Below, piece by piece: positions 1-11,300 of a stretch of 51,284 bases of DNA. Under the pieces are notes generated by a model that was not told the DNA's origin, ran no database searches, and saw only the letters and a list, made by a program, of their open reading frames with translations. The DNA comes from Candidatus Schmidhempelia bombi str. Bimp (lineage in GTDB: Bacteria; Pseudomonadota; Gammaproteobacteria; Enterobacterales; Orbaceae). The position numbers and the translations under genes are program-made. Position 1 is the first letter of the stretch. The number at the start of each line of letters is the position of its first letter. The DNA is taken from positions 1 to 51,284 of the forward strand of contig NZ_AWGA01000073.1 of assembly GCF_000471645.3 (NCBI RefSeq), in the 5' to 3' direction.

Positions 1-103
1 GGCTAGCAAGCTGGTTGCCATGTTCCTAAAAGATTAACTTACGGCTAAATGAGTAAAGTTATTTAAGACCCTCAAATGCGATCATAAAAATTAAGCAACA
101 CGG

Positions 104-1465
104 TTATTTACCAATACAAAACGAACCAAAAATTTTGCCTAGTAAATCATCAGAAGTAAATGCACCTGTTATCTGACTTAGTGCTTCTTGCGCTAATCTC
201 AGCTCTTCTGCTAATAATTCACCCGCATAAAACACAACTAATTGCTGGTGACCTTGTTCTAGGTGCTTAGCAGCCTGATCTAAGGCTTGCAAATGCCGAC
301 GACGAGCAAGAAAGCCCCCCTCGGTACTGCTGGTAAAACCGATACTCGCTTTTAAATGTTCGCGTAATACCTCAACCCCAGCTCCAGTACGCGCGGATAA
401 TTTTATCAGAGGATAACCATCAACCTCAGTGGCGCCTAACGCTTCGCCTGTCATATCCGCTTTATTACGGATCACCGTTATCGGTATTCCCTTAGGTAAG
501 CGCTGTATAAATTCTGGCCATAATTTTTCCGGACAACTTTCTTGTGTTGTTGTACCATCGACCATAAATAATACCCGATCAGCTTGCTCGATTTCCTGCC
601 ATGCTCTGGCTATCCCAATACGCTCTACTTCATCGCTTGCTTCACGCAATCCTGCTGTATCGATAATATGTAACGGCATACCATCAATATGGATATGTTC
701 GCGCAACACATCACGCGTGGTACCCGCAATATCAGTCACAATCGCGGCATCGTGACCTGCTAATGCATTAAGTAAACTTGATTTTCCCGCATTAGGACGC
801 CCTGCTATGACCACTTTCATCCCTTCTCGTAATAGCGTGCCTTGTTTCGCCTCTTGGCGTACTGATTGTAAATTGTTCATCACTTTATTTAATTGTGACT
901 CAATTTTTCCATCCGATAAGAAATCAATCTCTTCTTCGGGGAAATCAATCGCGGCTTCGACAAAAATTCTTAGGTTAATCAATTCATTAACTAATTCATT
1001 GATCTTTTTTGAAAAATTACCTTGTAAAGATAACATTGCTGATTTTGCCGCTTGTTCTGAACTCGCATCAATTAAATCAGCTATCGCTTCGGCTTGGGCT
1101 AAATCGAGCTTATCATTTAAAAATGCCCGTTCAGAGAATTCACCGGGTTTAGCAATTCGTACATCACCAACTTGCAATACCCGTTTTAATAACAGATCTA
1201 AAATAACCGGTCCACCATGGCCTTGTAATTCAAGCACATCTTCACCTGTAAACGAATGAGGATTAGGAAAAAATAAGGCAATACCCTGATCTAAAATAGT
1301 TCCATCTTGTTGATAAAAAGGCAGATATTCAGCTTGTCGCGGCTTGGGCACTTTGCCTAAAATGGCTTTTGCTACGGTTTGAGTATGAGAACCTGAAATA
1401 CGCAGTATACCTACACCCCCGCGTCCTGGGGGAGTGGCCTGTGCAACAATAGTGTCTAAATTCAT
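104..1465 (-). CDS. mnmE: tRNA modification GTPase MnmE (TrmE)
   Basis: With MnmG this GTPase installs the carboxymethylaminomethyl (or aminomethyl) group on U34 of tRNAs that read two-codon boxes. The 453-residue protein has the usual order. The N-terminal folate-binding domain begins [18 protein letters not shown] helical domain encloses the G domain, with G1 GRPNAGKSS near residue 222, the switch DIAGTTRD, G3 DTAGL and G4 NKAD. The C-terminus is FCIGK, whose Cys is catalytic in the family. Length equals the E. coli protein (454), so it is complete at both ends. It lies alone on the minus strand with 320 bp of non-coding DNA before tag. Identification is from motifs and overall similarity and is secure. 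Confidence 0.97.
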   Translation of the reverse strand: MNLDTIVAQATPPGRGGVGILRISGSHTQTVAKAILGKVPKPRQAEYLPFYQQDGTILDQGIALFFPNPHSFTGEDVLELQGHGGPVILDLLLKRVLQVGDVRIAKPGEFSERAFLNDKLDLAQAEAIADLIDASSEQAAKSAMLSLQGNFSKKINELVNELINLRIFVEAAIDFPEEEIDFLSDGKIESQLNKVMNNLQSVRQEAKQGTLLREGMKVVIAGRPNAGKSSLLNALAGHDAAIVTDIAGTTRDVLREHIHIDGMPLHIIDTAGLREASDEVERIGIARAWQEIEQADRVLFMVDGTTTQESCPEKLWPEFIQRLPKGIPITVIRNKADMTGEALGATEVDGYPLIKLSARTGAGVEVLREHLKASIGFTSSTEGGFLARRRHLQALDQAAKHLEQGHQQLVVFYAGELLAEELRLAQEALSQITGAFTSDDLLGKIFGSFCIGK

Positions 1466-1785
1466 ATTTACTTTTACAACTTTAACTTAATCATTATTTC
1501 ATCACATCATAATAACATGTTCAAAAAAATAAACTATTTTCGTGATAAAAATTATGTCGTTGAAATGAGTTTTCAATTAGCTAAATTTAAAGCAAATACG
1601 CACGTTTTATACAAAATAATAGCGATTATCCACTATTTTTAATGGACTGGCGCAAATAACCCTATACTTATTTATTACCTCAGTGCCAATAGATCACGTC
1701 ATGTGAAAAATAAACATATTAGCCATTTGGGGTTGGCTAATCATGGGCTTCTAAGCAAAAACCATCAATTATCCTTTTAATCAAA
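1466..1785. other. non-coding spacer between mnmE and tag
   Basis: AT-rich spacer that must contain the mnmE promoter (minus strand) at its left end and the end of the tag transcript at its right. I see only a short inverted repeat, TTAGCC at 1719-1724 with GGCTAA at 1735-1740, which lacks a T-run. No open frame looks like a gene. Confidence 0.5.
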
Positions 1786-2364
1786 CTATTTTCCGTTTTT
1801 TAGCGATAGGGGATGACTAACACAGGTCACGATATGATCATTAACCAATCCCATTGCTTGCATAAAAGCATAACATGTTGTTGGACCAACAAACGCAAAT
1901 CCTCGTTGTTTCAGCGCCTTTGACATTTTTTCACTTATCGGTGTACGGGTTGGGATATCTTCAAGACGGCAATAATGATTAATAATAGGTTGATGATCAA
2001 CAAATTGCCAAATAAAATTAGAAAAATCTTCACCATGATGTTGCATAGCTAAATAAGCAGAAGCATTCTTAATAATTGCCTTGAGTTTTAAACGATGGCG
2101 AATCAAACCTTTATTGTTTAACAAGGCTTCTATATCCGTAATAGTAATCATTTTCTGAGGGTTAAAGTCATAAAAACAGCGTCGATATTCAGACCGTTTC
2201 TTTAAAATAGTAAGCCAAGATAATCCTGCCTGCTGGCCTTCCAAACAGAGTTGTTCAAATAATTTTTGACTATCTTTTTCAACGTGTCCCCATTCATGAT
2301 CATGATAATCAATATCTATAGGATCAGCGCTAACCCAACCACAACGTCGCGTTTGATTTTCCAT
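1786..2364 (-). CDS. tag: DNA-3-methyladenine glycosylase I
   Basis: Base-excision repair enzyme that removes 3-methyladenine from alkylated DNA. The 192-residue protein begins with the family signature RCGWVSADPIDIDYHDHEWG, containing the N-terminal zinc Cys and His. It continues with LFEQLCLEGQQAGLSWLTIL (helix-hairpin-helix core with the base-recognition Glu and Trp) and ends with CYAFMQAMGLVNDH and C-V-S-H, which hold the second zinc ligands. Length is close to E. coli Tag (187). It sits divergent to glyQ with about 160 bp between them, so the two genes probably have back-to-back promoters. In several gammaproteobacteria tag is likewise next to glyQS, which supports the assignment. Confidence 0.95.
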   Translation of the reverse strand: MENQTRRCGWVSADPIDIDYHDHEWGHVEKDSQKLFEQLCLEGQQAGLSWLTILKKRSEYRRCFYDFNPQKMITITDIEALLNNKGLIRHRLKLKAIIKNASAYLAMQHHGEDFSNFIWQFVDHQPIINHYCRLEDIPTRTPISEKMSKALKQRGFAFVGPTTCYAFMQAMGLVNDHIVTCVSHPLSLKNGK

Positions 2365-2525
2365 GTTTTTTACCTTTCTGATTTACCTTCAATGTAAATT
2401 TTTTATTTTATAGTTAATTTGCTAAGATTAGCACTTCCCCTATAATTACGAAACAGGATAGAATAGTAGGCTATTCTATCGCTTTGTTATTTTAAAATAA
2501 CCTAAAATATAAACAGATACTAATC

Positions 2526-3455
2526 ATGCAAAAGTTTGATGTTAAGACCTTTCAAGGGTTAATTCTTACCTTACAAGCCTATTGGGCTAATCAAGGTTGT
2601 ACCATTATACAACCATTGGATATGGAAGTGGGTGCAGGGACATCGCATCCCATGACGAGTCTACGAGCGTTAGGTCCAGAGCCTATCCGCGCTGCTTATG
2701 TACAGCCGTCAAGACGACCAACCGATGGACGTTATGGTGAAAATCCAAATCGTCTACAACACTATTATCAATTTCAAGTTATCTTGAAACCCTCACCAGA
2801 AAATATTCAAGAACTTTACTTAGGTTCTTTGCAGCAACTTGGTCTTGATCCGACCATCCATGATATTCGCTTTGTCGAAGATAACTGGGAAAACCCAACT
2901 TTAGGTGCTTGGGGACTTGGCTGGGAAGTTTGGTTAAATGGTATGGAAATTACGCAATTTACCTATTTCCAACAAGTGGGTGGATTGGAGTGTAACCCTG
3001 TGACAGGTGAAATCACCTATGGGCTTGAACGCTTAGCAATGTATATTCAAGGCGTAGATAGTGTTTATGATTTAGTTTGGAATAAATCACCCACAGGTTT
3101 AGTGACCACTTATGGTGATGTCTTTCATCAAAACGAAGTAGAACAGTCAACCTATAATTTTGAATACGCGAATATCGATTTCTTATTCTATAGTTTTGAT
3201 CAACATGAAGCTGAAGCCAAATACTTACTAGAGCAAGAGAAACCGTTACCCCTTCCTGCTTATGAACGAATTTTAAAAGCCGCACATTGTTTCAATCTAC
3301 TTGATGCTCGTAAAGCCATTTCGGTGACCGAACGTCAGCGTTATATTTTACGTATTCGCACGTTAACCAAAATGGTGGCAGAAGCGTATTACGCCTCGCG
3401 TGAAGCGCTGGGCTTTCCAATGTGTCAAAAAGAGAATAATCAGGAGCGTAAGTAA
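2526..3455 (+). CDS. glyQ: glycyl-tRNA synthetase alpha subunit
   Basis: Alpha chain of the bacterial alpha2-beta2 glycyl-tRNA synthetase; it carries the class II catalytic core that activates glycine. The 309 residues begin [20 protein letters not shown] and include the conserved [18 protein letters not shown], the [19 protein letters not shown] arginine-rich motif and [12 protein letters not shown]. Length matches the family (about 300). The stop codon overlaps the start of the next gene (taATG), so the subunits are translationally coupled and should be made in equal amounts. The start at 2526 agrees with the family N-terminus. The call is secure. Confidence 0.98.
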   Translation: MQKFDVKTFQGLILTLQAYWANQGCTIIQPLDMEVGAGTSHPMTSLRALGPEPIRAAYVQPSRRPTDGRYGENPNRLQHYYQFQVILKPSPENIQELYLGSLQQLGLDPTIHDIRFVEDNWENPTLGAWGLGWEVWLNGMEITQFTYFQQVGGLECNPVTGEITYGLERLAMYIQGVDSVYDLVWNKSPTGLVTTYGDVFHQNEVEQSTYNFEYANIDFLFYSFDQHEAEAKYLLEQEKPLPLPAYERILKAAHCFNLLDARKAISVTERQRYILRIRTLTKMVAEAYYASREALGFPMCQKENNQERK

Positions 3456-5524
3456 TGCAACAAACATTTTTAGTTGAACTTGGCACAGAAGAGCTACCAC
3501 CAAAATCGTTGCGTCTATTCGCCGAAAGTTTTGCTGCTAATTTTATTGAACAATTAAATCAACATCACCTTGAGCATGGGCAAGTAGTTTGGTACGCCTC
3601 TCCACGTCGTTTAGCACTAAAAGTGCTTAATTTAAATGATACACAGCCTGATACTGAAATCGTTAAACGTGGTCCTGCCGTCGCACAAGCTTTTGATGCC
3701 GATGGCAAACCCACTAAAGCTGCTGAAGGTTGGGCACGTGGTTGTGGGATCACAGTTGAACAAGCACAACGCATTGCCACCGATAAAGGTGAATGGCTCT
3801 CTTATACCTTAAAACAGAAAGGCAAACCGGTTGTTGAATTACTCAGTGCAATGGTCGAAACGGCTCTAGCCAAGTTACCCATACCAAAACCAATGCGCTG
3901 GGAGGCCAAAAGAACCCAATTTATCAGACCAACGCACACTTTAACTATGTTATACGGTGATCAGTTAGTACCAGGTACGATTTTAGATGTAACATCTGAT
4001 CGCATAATCCATGGTCACCGCTTTATGGGACAACAACAAATCACCATTACTCATGCGGATCAATATCCCCAAATTTTGGAAGAAAAAGGTAACGTCATTG
4101 CCGATTATGATAAACGAAAGACGATTATTCGCGAACAAGCAGAATTAGCCGCTAAAGCGTTGAACGGTCGTGCTGACTTAAGCGATAGTTTATTGGAAGA
4201 AGTGACCTCATTGGTTGAATGGCCGGTTGTATTGACTGCTAAATTTGAAGAGAAATTTCTTGATGTCCCCGCTGAGGCCTTAGTCTATACCATGAAAGGC
4301 GATCAGAAATATTTTCCCGTTTATGATCACCAAAATAAATTATTACCTAACTTTATTTTTGTAACCAATATCGAATCTAAAGATCCGTCCGTTATCATCA
4401 GTGGTAATGAAAAGGTGGTTCGCCCACGATTAGCGGATGCAGAGTTTTTCTATAGAACCGATTTAAAACAGCCTTTAGCGGCGCGCTTACCAAGTCTAGA
4501 TACGATTTTATTTCAACAGCAGCTTGGTACAATTGGTGATAAATCGAAACGTATTGAACATTTAGCAGGATATATTGCCGATAAAATTGGGGCAAATGCT
4601 ATCGATGCTAAACGGGCTGGTTTATTATCGAAATGTGATTTATTGACGAATCTCGTCTTTGAGTTTCCTGAAACCCAAGGCGTAACTGGTATGTATCTGG
4701 CCTTGCACGATAATGAAAATTCGGTCGTTGCAACAGCCATTAATGAACAATATATGCCACGTTTTGCGGGTGACCAATTACCTAGCTCGTTAGAGGCCGC
4801 CGCGGTGGCGATAGCCGATAAAATAGATACCTTAGTCGGTATTTTTGGTATCGGTCAACACCCGAAAGGGGATAAAGATCCCTTCGCGTTAAGACGTGCG
4901 GCTATCGGGGTTTTACGTATTATTGTTGAAAAACAGCTACCATTAGATTTGGTTGAATTAGCGCAAGAAGCAGTAAAACTTTATGCGGATAGGCTGACTC
5001 ATCAGCAAGTGATGACGGATGTGGTTAACTTTATGCAGGGGCGTTTCCGTGCTTGGTATCAAGAAAGAAACTACGCGATTGATACGATTCAAGCTGTGTT
5101 AGCACGTAACCCCACTCGCCCAATTGATTTTGATGCGAGAGTAAAAGCAGTAACCCATTTTAGAACATTAGATGCCGCCTCAGCCTTAGCTGCCGCTAAC
5201 AAACGGGTATCCAATATTCTAGCTAAAGCTGATATCACAATACCAGACACCGTTAATCATGATTTATTGCAAGATAATGCAGAACAGCAATTAGCTAAGA
5301 CATTAATGAACTTAACTGATAAATTAGCCCCTTATTTTACTCAAGGTAATTATCAGCAAGCATTAATTGAATTAGCTACGTTACGTGAGCCTATCGATAA
5401 ATTCTTTGATGAAGTCAAAGTAATGGATGATGATCCGCAAATTAAGCTTAACCGTTTAGCATTACTAGCTCAACTGCAAGGTTTATTCCTTAAAGTTGCT
5501 GATATTTCGCTTTTACAATCTTAG
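3455..5524 (+). CDS. glyS: glycyl-tRNA synthetase beta subunit
   Basis: Beta chain of glycyl-tRNA synthetase, needed for tRNA-Gly recognition and full activity. At 689 residues it has the usual length. It begins [20 protein letters not shown] and contains the family blocks [33 protein letters not shown] and [19 protein letters not shown], followed by the anticodon-binding-like C-terminal domain. It overlaps glyQ by one base. A perfect 9-bp hairpin right after the stop codon probably ends the glyQS transcript. Confidence 0.98.
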   Translation: MQQTFLVELGTEELPPKSLRLFAESFAANFIEQLNQHHLEHGQVVWYASPRRLALKVLNLNDTQPDTEIVKRGPAVAQAFDADGKPTKAAEGWARGCGITVEQAQRIATDKGEWLSYTLKQKGKPVVELLSAMVETALAKLPIPKPMRWEAKRTQFIRPTHTLTMLYGDQLVPGTILDVTSDRIIHGHRFMGQQQITITHADQYPQILEEKGNVIADYDKRKTIIREQAELAAKALNGRADLSDSLLEEVTSLVEWPVVLTAKFEEKFLDVPAEALVYTMKGDQKYFPVYDHQNKLLPNFIFVTNIESKDPSVIISGNEKVVRPRLADAEFFYRTDLKQPLAARLPSLDTILFQQQLGTIGDKSKRIEHLAGYIADKIGANAIDAKRAGLLSKCDLLTNLVFEFPETQGVTGMYLALHDNENSVVATAINEQYMPRFAGDQLPSSLEAAAVAIADKIDTLVGIFGIGQHPKGDKDPFALRRAAIGVLRIIVEKQLPLDLVELAQEAVKLYADRLTHQQVMTDVVNFMQGRFRAWYQERNYAIDTIQAVLARNPTRPIDFDARVKAVTHFRTLDAASALAAANKRVSNILAKADITIPDTVNHDLLQDNAEQQLAKTLMNLTDKLAPYFTQGNYQQALIELATLREPIDKFFDEVKVMDDDPQIKLNRLALLAQLQGLFLKVADISLLQS

Positions 5525-5534
5525 TCTAAGTAAC

Positions 5535-5554
5535 GATGGGTCATCTGACCCATC
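5535..5554 (+). terminator. hairpin after glyS
   Basis: GATGGGTCA and TGACCCATC form a perfect 9-bp stem around a 2-nt loop, 11 nt after the glyS stop. The following tract (tccttaagagaatttt) has only a weak T-run, so termination may be partial. Confidence 0.5.
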
Positions 5555-5590
5555 TCCTTAAGAGAATTTTAAATAAGGAATTATTTCATC

Positions 5591-6409
5591 ATGCAATTAT
5601 CCTTTTCCTCTCTTTTGTTGGATACCAAAAATTTTATCCATAATAAATTTAAAATCATATTGATGGCCCTAATCGCTGTCGCCGTCATTGAACAACTCAT
5701 TTGTATGGTTTTTATGCCTGATCCTGCTACATTAGCGCCTATTCAACATCTACTGAATCACACCATTAGCACTTACGGTGATAATTCAATGCAATCTATG
5801 CAAAAGATGATAGAAAGTATGTCTCCTGAGCAGCAAAAACAGCTGTTTAGCACGATATTTTCTTATGTATTTCAATTTGTCACGCTTGCTATTGCTATTT
5901 CATGTTTGACCACGGCGTTTAATTTGTCTCTAATTTCCAATTTGGTTAACTATACTCCGCTTAATAGTAAAGAGCTGTTTTCAAAAGCGACAAAAAGCCT
6001 ATTGACCATATTCTTATCTTTGTTGGTAGGTATTCCCTATTTCGCTATATTATTTATTTTAGCCTCCCTGCTGTTTCCACTGATGTTCTATATTATTGCT
6101 GCTGGTGTCTTGTTTTATACCATTATTTTTAATCTATTTATCGTTTATGATGTTGAGGCACACAACCTACGTTTTGTTGAAAAATTAAATAACAGCTGGC
6201 AAATATTTAAAGCGCAATATAAATCAATCTTACTGATTACGGCTATCTGGTTGGGATTGTTGATGGTATTTAATTTGCTTAACTCCCCGTATGATATAGA
6301 TAATCACTTTATCTTAAATGTAGGGATTAGTTTTAGCAGTTTATTGATTAATTTCTTTATGTTTACCTATCTATATAGACTATGCTCGCTGATTAGGATA
6401 AATAATTAA
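5591..6409 (+). CDS. yciC: YciC/UPF0259 family inner-membrane protein
   Basis: Membrane protein of unknown function in the UPF0259 (YciC) family. The 272 residues contain several hydrophobic segments: about 22-42 (IILMALIAVAVIEQLICMVF), about 95-120, a long one at about 140-185, and two near the C-terminus. A polar loop rich in Gln, Met and Ser lies between the first two. It begins MQLSFSSLLLDTKNFIHNKF, the typical family start. The stop overlaps the ybaK start (taATG), so the two are co-transcribed. The family assignment is from topology, length and N-terminal pattern. Confidence 0.75.
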   Translation: MQLSFSSLLLDTKNFIHNKFKIILMALIAVAVIEQLICMVFMPDPATLAPIQHLLNHTISTYGDNSMQSMQKMIESMSPEQQKQLFSTIFSYVFQFVTLAIAISCLTTAFNLSLISNLVNYTPLNSKELFSKATKSLLTIFLSLLVGIPYFAILFILASLLFPLMFYIIAAGVLFYTIIFNLFIVYDVEAHNLRFVEKLNNSWQIFKAQYKSILLITAIWLGLLMVFNLLNSPYDIDNHFILNVGISFSSLLINFFMFTYLYRLCSLIRINN

Positions 6410-6894
6410 TGACGCCAGCTGTCGCGATAGTAAAAAAACACCACATCAAATTTTGTCTCCATCAATATGAGCATAATGCTAGTGAGACGCATTTTGGTGC
6501 AGAAGCGGTTGCCAAGTTAGATCCTAAACTTGGTCTAACCGCTGACCAAGTATTTAAAACATTAATTGTGCAATTGAATGGACAAAATAAGCAATTGGCG
6601 GTTGTTGTACTGCCAGTTTTAAAACAACTTGATTTAAAAGCTATTGCTCGTATTCTCAAATGCAAAAAAATTGAACTAGCCGATCCGAAACTCGCCGAAA
6701 GATCATCAGGATATGTTGTTGGTGGTATGAGTCCGTTAGGTCAAAAACGGCAGTGGCCAACTTTAATTGATAGCAGCGCCCTTAATCAATCAACTATAAT
6801 CGTTTCTGGTGGACGAAGAGGCTTAGAAATTGAACTTAATCCTCAAGATTTAGCCGCGTTACTTCAGGCTAAGTTTGAAGCAGTGACAATCTAA
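6409..6894 (+). CDS. ybaK: Cys-tRNA(Pro)/Cys-tRNA(Cys) deacylase YbaK
   Basis: Trans-editing enzyme that hydrolyses Cys-tRNA(Pro), cleaning up the mischarging error of prolyl-tRNA synthetase. The 161 residues match the family length (159 in E. coli). It starts MTPAVAIVKKHHIKFCLHQY. Lys50 in DQVFKTLIV is the expected catalytic lysine. VGGMSPLGQKR and SGGRRGLEIELNPQDL are the remaining conserved blocks. It is translationally coupled to yciC by a 1-nt overlap. Confidence 0.93.
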   Translation: MTPAVAIVKKHHIKFCLHQYEHNASETHFGAEAVAKLDPKLGLTADQVFKTLIVQLNGQNKQLAVVVLPVLKQLDLKAIARILKCKKIELADPKLAERSSGYVVGGMSPLGQKRQWPTLIDSSALNQSTIIVSGGRRGLEIELNPQDLAALLQAKFEAVTI

Positions 6895-7209
6895 ATCTCC
6901 ATCTCTTACCTTAGCTCAATATGATGGCTATTTTTTAGCGTGGACAATATCAATTTAATCGATGCAACACACTTGATTACGTCTGGCGGTGACGTGCCAT
7001 TATTCATTAACCAATAATCCGTAGTCCAAGAAATAAAAGCAACGATATTGCTTATAAATAGCTTATCAAGTAATACGTAAGTACATGTAATAAAAGTGTA
7101 ATTGTATAGATTAGCAGCTAAATGACGGTTGCAGTTCAGCACATTATCCCTGATAATTTAACCTATACATAAAAATTATTTTTTTGCTTATTTAATTAAT
7201 AATAACCAC
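6895..7209. other. non-coding spacer before lpxL
   Basis: AT-rich spacer of 315 bp. One short minus-strand open frame covers most of it, but it resembles no family I know and has no ribosome-binding site, so I do not call it. The right end should hold the lpxL promoter. Nothing else is visible. Confidence 0.4.
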
Positions 7210-8142
7210 ATGAAAAAAAATCAAGAAATACACGCTGTTTTCTCATTTTCGCTATTACATCCTCGTTACTGGTTAACATGGTTAGGCATTTTTAGTCTCT
7301 ATTTGGTCGTTATATTATTACCCTACCCGATTATTCGCTTTATTGGTAAACAATTCGGTTTACTGACCATGACGTTGTTAAAACGTCGAGTCAATATCGC
7401 GAGACGTAATTTGCAACTCTGTTTTCCCAACATGCCCATTACTGAACGTGAAACGTTATTACGTGAAAATTTTATCTCCACGGGTATCGCTATTTTTGAA
7501 ACAGGAATGGCATGGTTTTGGTCAGATAAACGGGTGCGTCGCCATGCTGAAATTGTTGGTGATGAGCATATTCGACACATTCAAGCCACTAAACAAGGAG
7601 TACTTTTAGTTGGTATTCACTTTTTAACGTTAGAACTGGGTGCTCGCATTTTAGGCTTAAGTCATCCTGGCGTTGGGGTTTATCGACCTAACGATAATCC
7701 TGTTATGGATTATATACAGATTAAAGGTCGTCTAAAGTCAAACAAATATATGTTAGACAGAAAAAATATCAAAGGAATGATTCGTGCCCTTAAACAAGGG
7801 GAGCTACTTTGGTATGCGCCAGATCATGACTACGGTCCTAAAAATAGTGTCTTTGCGCCGTTTTTTGCAGTTGAGAACGCCGCGACAACTATCGGCACCT
7901 CAATTTTGGTCAGAATGGCCAATCCAGCGATTATTCCATTTATTCCCAAACGCGTTGGTCAACATTATCAGGTGATCGTTGAAGCACCATTAGTTGGATT
8001 CCCTAAACAAGATGAAACAGCGGCGGCCATTTTTATGAATAAAGCCATCGAGAAAGAAATATTAATGGCGCCAGAACAATATATGTGGTTACACCGACGA
8101 TTTAAAACCCGTCCACAAGGTGAACCCTCTTATTATTCCTAA
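7210..8142 (+). CDS. lpxL: lipid A lauroyl/late acyltransferase (LpxL/HtrB family)
   Basis: Inner-membrane acyltransferase that adds a secondary acyl chain to Kdo2-lipid IVA. The 310 residues show an N-terminal membrane anchor (about 20-42), the catalytic H-X4-E motif HFLTLE with His137 and Glu142, the conserved YAPDHDYG block and the diagnostic C-terminal [14 protein letters not shown]. Length matches LpxL and LpxP (306). LpxP, the cold-shock palmitoleoyl paralogue, cannot be excluded by eye; LpxL is the default because it is the general enzyme. A terminator hairpin follows. Confidence 0.88.
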   Translation: MKKNQEIHAVFSFSLLHPRYWLTWLGIFSLYLVVILLPYPIIRFIGKQFGLLTMTLLKRRVNIARRNLQLCFPNMPITERETLLRENFISTGIAIFETGMAWFWSDKRVRRHAEIVGDEHIRHIQATKQGVLLVGIHFLTLELGARILGLSHPGVGVYRPNDNPVMDYIQIKGRLKSNKYMLDRKNIKGMIRALKQGELLWYAPDHDYGPKNSVFAPFFAVENAATTIGTSILVRMANPAIIPFIPKRVGQHYQVIVEAPLVGFPKQDETAAAIFMNKAIEKEILMAPEQYMWLHRRFKTRPQGEPSYYS

Positions 8143-8163
8143 TCAACATCAATCGTTAACATC

Positions 8164-8193
8164 AAATACGTAGATATCACTGTCTACGTATTT
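8164..8193 (+). terminator. hairpin after lpxL
   Basis: AAATACGTAGA and TCTACGTATTT form a perfect 11-bp stem with an 8-nt loop, 21 nt after the lpxL stop. The T-run is short (TTT), so it is a likely but not ideal intrinsic terminator. Confidence 0.6.
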
Positions 8194-8301
8194 GGCACGA
8201 TATCCCCCTCCCAATAAAGCTATCTTTAATCCATATTAATTTTTTACTTTCTGTTTTATTCTTCCTTTCAGCATAAATTGCGATTATCATTAACAAAAGA
8301 A

Positions 8302-8316
8302 GGGATATATTATCCC
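8302..8316. promoter_or_regulatory. palindrome upstream of fdoG
   Basis: GGGATA-TAT-TATCCC is a perfect 6-bp inverted repeat about 55 bp before the fdoG start. Its position fits an operator or a 5' UTR hairpin. I do not recognise the cognate regulator. A ribosome-binding site (aaggag) lies just before the ATG. Confidence 0.3.
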
Positions 8317-8370
8317 GATAAAAATAAAGCAATGAAAATTTCAATGTCAGTCTCTATTTAAGGAGTCCGT

Positions 8371-11300
8371 ATGCTAGTTAGCCGTAGACAGTTCTTTAAG
8401 ATCTGTGCAGGGGGCATGGCTGGAACAACGATTGCTGCATTAGGTCTTGCACCCAATGTCGCACTTGCTCAGACACGTCAATACAAATTATTAAAATCGA
8501 AAGAAACGCGTAATAATTGTACTTACTGTTCAGTTGGCTGTGGTATGTTACTTTATAGCCGTACTGATGGCGCAAAAAATGCCGTTTCTTCTATTTTCCA
8601 TGTCGAAGGTGATCCCGATCATCCTGTTAGTCGTGGTTCGCTATGCCCTAAAGGTGCGGGTGTGTTGGACTATATAAAAAGTGAAACACGACTTAAATAT
8701 CCAGAATATCGGGCTCCTGGCTCTAACCAATGGCAACGTATTAGTTGGGATGAAGCGATTGATCGTATAGCGAGACTGCTTAAAGCAGATCGTGATAAAA
8801 ACTTTATTACAAAAAATGAACAGGGCACCACGGTTAATCGCTGGACGACAACGGGTTGGCTAGTTACATCCGCAGCCAGTAATGAAACAGGTTGGCTTGC
8901 GGCGAAAGTTGCCCGCTCATTAGGTCTACTTCCCTTAGAAACCCAAGCCCGGGTCTGCCATGGTCCTTCTGTCTCCAGTTTAGCTGCTACCTATGGACGT
9001 GGCGCCATGACTAACAATTGGAACGATATTAAAAATGCCAATGTCGTAATTATTATGGGAGGCAACGCCGCAGAAGCACATCCTGTCGGTTTTAAGTGGG
9101 TTATTGAAGCTAAAATTCATAATGGCGCAGAATTAATTGCCATTGATCCCCGTTTTCAGCGTACCGCCGCAGTCGCTGATCTTTACGTGCCTATTCGCAC
9201 CGGTTCTGATATTGTGTTTTTACTTGGTGTGATTAACTATCTTATCACGCATAATGAAGTTAATTTTGATTACTTAATTGCTAATTCCAATGCCAGTTTG
9301 CTTGTGGATGATGATTTTGACTTCCACGAAGGCCTATTTAGTGGCTTTGATTCTCAATCAAAAAAATATGATCAAACCACATGGGCTTATCAAACCGATG
9401 CCGATGGCTTTGCCTTAAGGGATAAAACACTGAAACACCCGCGCTGTGTATGGAATTTATTAGCGAAACATGTTAGTCGTTACACGCCCGACGTCGTCAA
9501 TAATTTAACAGGAACGTCCATTGAACACTTTTTACATGTTTGTCGTTCACTCGCGAGCACTAAAAGTAATGATAGAGCCGCCACCTTTTTATACGCATTA
9601 GGCTGGACACAGCATAGCTACGGTACCCAAATCATTCGCGCAGCCGCCATGATTCAACTTATTTTAGGTAATATTGGTGTAATGGGCGGCGGGATTAATG
9701 CATTACGCGGACATTCTAATATTCAAGGTTTAACGGATGTTGGATTGCTGTCAAATCGATTACCTGCCTATCTCGATTTACCAAAAGAATCCCAACCGAC
9801 ATTAACCCAATACTTGCAAGAAAAAACCCCAAAAGCGTTAGGTATTAACGAGGTCAATTTTTGGCACAACTACTCGAAATTTTTTGTTAGCTTGATGAAA
9901 TCAATGTATGGCGATAAAGCAACCAAAGAAAATAATTGGGGTTACGACTGGTTACCAAAATGGGATAAGGTCTATGATATCTTGCAATTTGGTAAAATGA
10001 TGCGAGACGGAGAAGCTAATGGACTGATTTGTCAAGGTTTCAATCCATTAGCCGCGATCCCAGATAAACAGAGTGTACGTGAAGGTTTATCAAAATTAAA
10101 ATTCTTAATTAGTATTGATCCCTTAATGACCGAAACCGCTGAATTTTGGCAAAATCATGGAGAAGTCAACGATGTTGACCCAAGTACCATTCAAACCGAA
10201 GTCTTTAAATTACCATCTAATTGCTTTGCCGAAGAGAATGGGACGATAGTTAATTCAGCACGTTGGTTACAATGGCATTGGGCCGCTGCCAATCCCCCTT
10301 ATGAGGCGATGAATGATCCAGATATCATTGCTCGTATTTTCTTACGTATCCGCGAACTTTACCAACAAGAGGGGGGGACTTATGCTGAGCCTATTCATTA
10401 TCTCACTTGGGATTATGCCGACGCCAATGCGCCCTCAGCCGAAGAGCTAGCTAAAGATTATAATGGTAAAGCATTAGCTGATCTTACCGATCAAAATGGG
10501 AATATTGTTGTTAAAAAAGGACAACAACTAAGTAGCTTTACCCAGTTGACCGATGATGGCAAAACGTCGTGTGGTATTTGGATTTTCTGTGGCAGTTGGA
10601 CCGAAGACGGTAACCAAATGGCAAGACGCGATCCGATTGACCCTTCAGGGAAAGGAATTCATTCAGATTGGGCTTGGGCGTGGCCGCTTAATAGACGTAT
10701 CCTCTATAATCGTGCTTCTGCGGATGCCAATGGACAACCTCTTGATCCAAAACGTTTATTGATTAAATGGAATGGCGAGCGCTGGGTGGGCAATGATGTA
10801 CCTGACTACACATTAACCTTAGCACCAAGTGCAGAAGCGGGACCCTTTATTATGAATAATGATGGTTTAGGTGGGCTATTCTGTCTTAATCGATTAGTTG
10901 ATGGTCCTTTTCCTGAACATTACGAACCGTTTGAGACACCCATTAAAACCAATCCATTACACCCAACTCAGATAAATAATCCAGCAACGCGTGTCTTCCC
11001 AGAAGATCGTGCAAGATTAGGCACCGCGGATAATTATCCGTATGTTGCCACAACCTATAGTTTAACGGAACATTTCCATTTTTGGACTCAGCACTCCCTA
11101 TTAAATGTCATTGCTCAGCCAGAACAGTTTATTGAAATTGGCGAGAATTTAGCGCAGCAAAAAGGCATTAAGTTAGGTGATACCGTCAAAGTAAGTTCAA
11201 AACGTGGCTATATTAAAGCCAAAGCAGTGGTAACAAAACGGCTACCTACTTTAACCATCAATGGACAACAGGTCGAAACGGTTGGTATACCGATTCCATT

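Noticed and set aside
6906-7142. Minus-strand frame of 78 codons
   Set aside because: No ribosome-binding site, no family resemblance and low-complexity AT-rich composition.
8276-8295. FNR-like site before fdoG (TTGCGATTATCATT)
   Set aside because: Only the left half partly fits TTGAT-N4-ATCAA and the right half fails, so I do not call it.
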